Positions 13,703 to 15,123 of a stretch of 15,123 nt of DNA are shown here, piece by piece. A program made the position numbers and the translations under genes. Positions within the stretch are counted from its first letter, which is position 1, and each line of letters begins with the position of its first letter. The DNA lies in contig JBNLBT010000080.1 in NCBI GenBank assembly GCA_050303435.1, positions 1-15,123 on the forward strand. Direction: 5' to 3'. This stretch comes from JBNLBT01 sp050303435 (lineage in GTDB: Bacteria; Pseudomonadota; Gammaproteobacteria; Xanthomonadales; Marinicellaceae). Under the pieces are notes generated by a model, which saw only the letters and a program-made list of their open reading frames with translations, searched no databases and had not been told where the DNA came from.

Positions 13703-15123
13703 TCAAGGCTGTGAATCTATCCAGCGATTGATTTTTTTCTCCAATGTGCTCAGCGGCAGGGCGCCGCTGCCCAGCACTTCAGCGTGAAATTCACGCACAT
13801 CGAAATCATCGCCCAGGCGCGCCTCGGCGCGCGCCCGCAGTGCACTGATTTTCAACTGCCCGACCTTGTAGGCCAGCGCCTGTCCGGGCAGCGCCATGAA
13901 ACGTTCCGCTTCGGAAACGGCGCGGGCCTCGGCCACCGGTGCATTGGCATACATGTAATCCAGCACCTGTTGCCGAGACCAGCCGTAGTGATGAATTCCG
14001 GTGTCAACCACCAGCCGGATGGCGCGCCATAATTCGGCACTCAATGCCCCGTATTGCATGATCGGCTGTTGATAAAAGCCCATTTCATCGCCGATGGATT
14101 CAGCGTACAGTCCCCAACCTTCTGAAAACGCCGTGATGCCACCGAACTGACGGAATTTTGGCAGGCTGTGCATTTCCTGCTGGATCATGATCTGAAAATG
14201 ATGCCCGGGCACCGCTTCATGCAAATACAGCGATTCCACGCTCCAGGTCGGGCGCGCCTGTAAATCGAAGCCGTTGATGTAAAAAATGCCCGCACGCGAA
14301 CCGTCCGCAGCGCCGGCCTGATAGGAGGCGCTGGAGGCACTGCGTTCACGAAACGGTTCCACCAGACGGATTTCGAAATCGGCCTTTGGCTGCAATGAAA
14401 ACAGGCGATCGGCGGCGGCACGCGCGCGCGGCTTGAGGGCGTTGTACGCCGCCAGCATGTCGGCCCGGCTGTCGAAATGAAAACGTGGATCGTCGCGTGT
14501 GTGGCGAAAAAATTCCGCCAGCGTGCCATTGAATCCCATGCGTTGCATCACCCGGTGCATGGCCGCGTGGATGCGCGCCACTTCACTCAGCCCCAGGGCA
14601 TGAATGGTCTCCGGGGTGTAGTCCGTGGTGGTGGTGCGGCGCACATTGAATGCATACCATGCGCGACCGTCCGGCAAGGCCTGCATGCCGTGACTGTCGC
14701 GACAGGCCGGCAGGTATTCGTCGCGAATAAATGCCTGCATGCGCTTGAAATTCGGCACAATGTCCTGCTCAATCAAACGCCGGTAGGCGCGTTGCAGACG
14801 CACCCTTTCTTGTGTCGGCACGGCCTCGGGGAAGTGTGCAACCGGTTGATAAAACAGGGACTCTTCCGTGCGCGATTGCAACAGTTCCTGCAATTGCGCC
14901 AACACCCGGCGCATCAACACCTTGGGTTGGGTGATGTCGCGCCCCAACAAGGCAACATTGGTGTAAAACAGTGCCGTGCCCAAAATCAACACCAGCAGCA
15001 GCGGCCAACCGATGCGCAGCGCCTGCCCTAGCACAATTTCGTAGGGAACGGCCGTAACCACCGTCCAACCAAGATCAGCCACCGTTTGGGTATAAATCAG
15101 GTGGCGAGTGCTGCTGCCTTGCA
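13703..15123 (-). CDS. Sensor-membrane / DUF885 metallopeptidase fusion, 5' end outside window
   Basis: The frame is open from the stop at 13703 to the window end, so the GTG at 15082 is unlikely to be the start. The visible N-terminal part (LGWTVVTAVPYE, then a hydrophobic helix RIGWPLLLVLILGTALFY and GRDITQP) resembles the end of an extracellular dCache sensor, its membrane span and the first residues of a HAMP linker. From about TQPKVLMRRVLAQLQ onward it is DUF885: LPDGRAWYAFNVRRTTTTDY (plus 14630-14689), GLSEVARIHAAM, the zinc motif HEAVPGHHFQ (plus 14192-14221) and AFSEGWGLYAESIG (plus 14084-14125). DUF885 proteins have about 550-600 residues and are putative metallo-hydrolases/peptidases. 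Here the first ~170-200 residues of that domain are replaced by the sensor piece. Catalytic motifs remain. The junction may be a natural fusion, a deletion product or an assembly chimera. Confidence 0.8.
   Translation of the reverse strand, partial: QGSSTRHLIYTQTVADLGWTVVTAVPYEIVLGQALRIGWPLLLVLILGTALFYTNVALLGRDITQPKVLMRRVLAQLQELLQSRTEESLFYQPVAHFPEAVPTQERVRLQRAYRRLIEQDIVPNFKRMQAFIRDEYLPACRDSHGMQALPDGRAWYAFNVRRTTTTDYTPETIHALGLSEVARIHAAMHRVMQRMGFNGTLAEFFRHTRDDPRFHFDSRADMLAAYNALKPRARAAADRLFSLQPKADFEIRLVEPFRERSASSASYQAGAADGSRAGIFYINGFDLQARPTWSVESLYLHEAVPGHHFQIMIQQEMHSLPKFRQFGGITAFSEGWGLYAESIGDEMGFYQQPIMQYGALSAELWRAIRLVVDTGIHHYGWSRQQVLDYMYANAPVAEARAVSEAERFMALPGQALAYKVGQLKISALRARAEARLGDDFDVREFHAEVLGSGALPLSTLEKKINRWIDSQP

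Overview
This window looks like chromosomal DNA of a GC-rich gammaproteobacterium. The evidence is a YqcC (DUF446) protein directly before mutS, close relatives of the E. coli BioA, RecA, RecX and MutS proteins, and a transmembrane Ser/Thr kinase paired with an ECF sigma factor beside a secreted beta-helix/DUF11 protein. That last combination suggests an environmental lineage such as Xanthomonadales or Marinicella/Wenzhouxiangella relatives, but the genus cannot be fixed from the sequence. I saw no tRNA, rRNA, insertion sequence, CRISPR array or phage gene.

Left (1-1280): the 5' part of an OPT-family oligopeptide transporter on the minus strand. It is interrupted by an apparent one-base deletion near 446 and leaves the window at base 1. 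Back-to-back promoter candidates separate it from the next operon.

Signalling block (1282-4334, plus): a Ser/Thr protein kinase with a single membrane span and a TPR-like C-terminal half, overlapping by 4 nt a sigma factor of the ECF43-like, kinase-linked type. Thr59-Thr60 lie where ordinary ECF factors have the acidic DAED signature, which fits activation of the sigma factor by phosphorylation. A convergent intergenic stretch with a perfect 12-bp palindrome and a 16-bp stem-loop follows. Beyond it, on the minus strand (4530-7460), lies a 976-residue surface or secreted protein: beta-helix, choice-of-anchor-Q-like segment, three DUF11 repeats and a short acidic/aromatic tail.

DNA repair block (7765-13693): recA, recX and bioA lie head to tail on the minus strand (9-nt gap, then a 1-nt stop/start overlap), so biotin synthesis appears wired to the recA transcript. 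Divergently on the plus strand, yqcC and mutS overlap by 4 nt. The 260-270 bp between recA and yqcC holds two inverted repeats with TTCTCA/TGAGAA half-sites, candidate SOS-type operators, and an extended -10 promoter that overlaps the first possible yqcC start codon.

Right edge (13703-15123, minus): an open frame entering from outside the window. It joins the end of a dCache-like extracellular sensor, its membrane helix and the first residues of a HAMP-like linker to the C-terminal two-thirds of a DUF885 metallopeptidase, with the zinc-site motifs present. The junction falls on a GRDITQP stretch that suits both families, so it is either a gene fusion by deletion or an assembly chimera. This and the kinase/sigma pair are the two most interesting items here.
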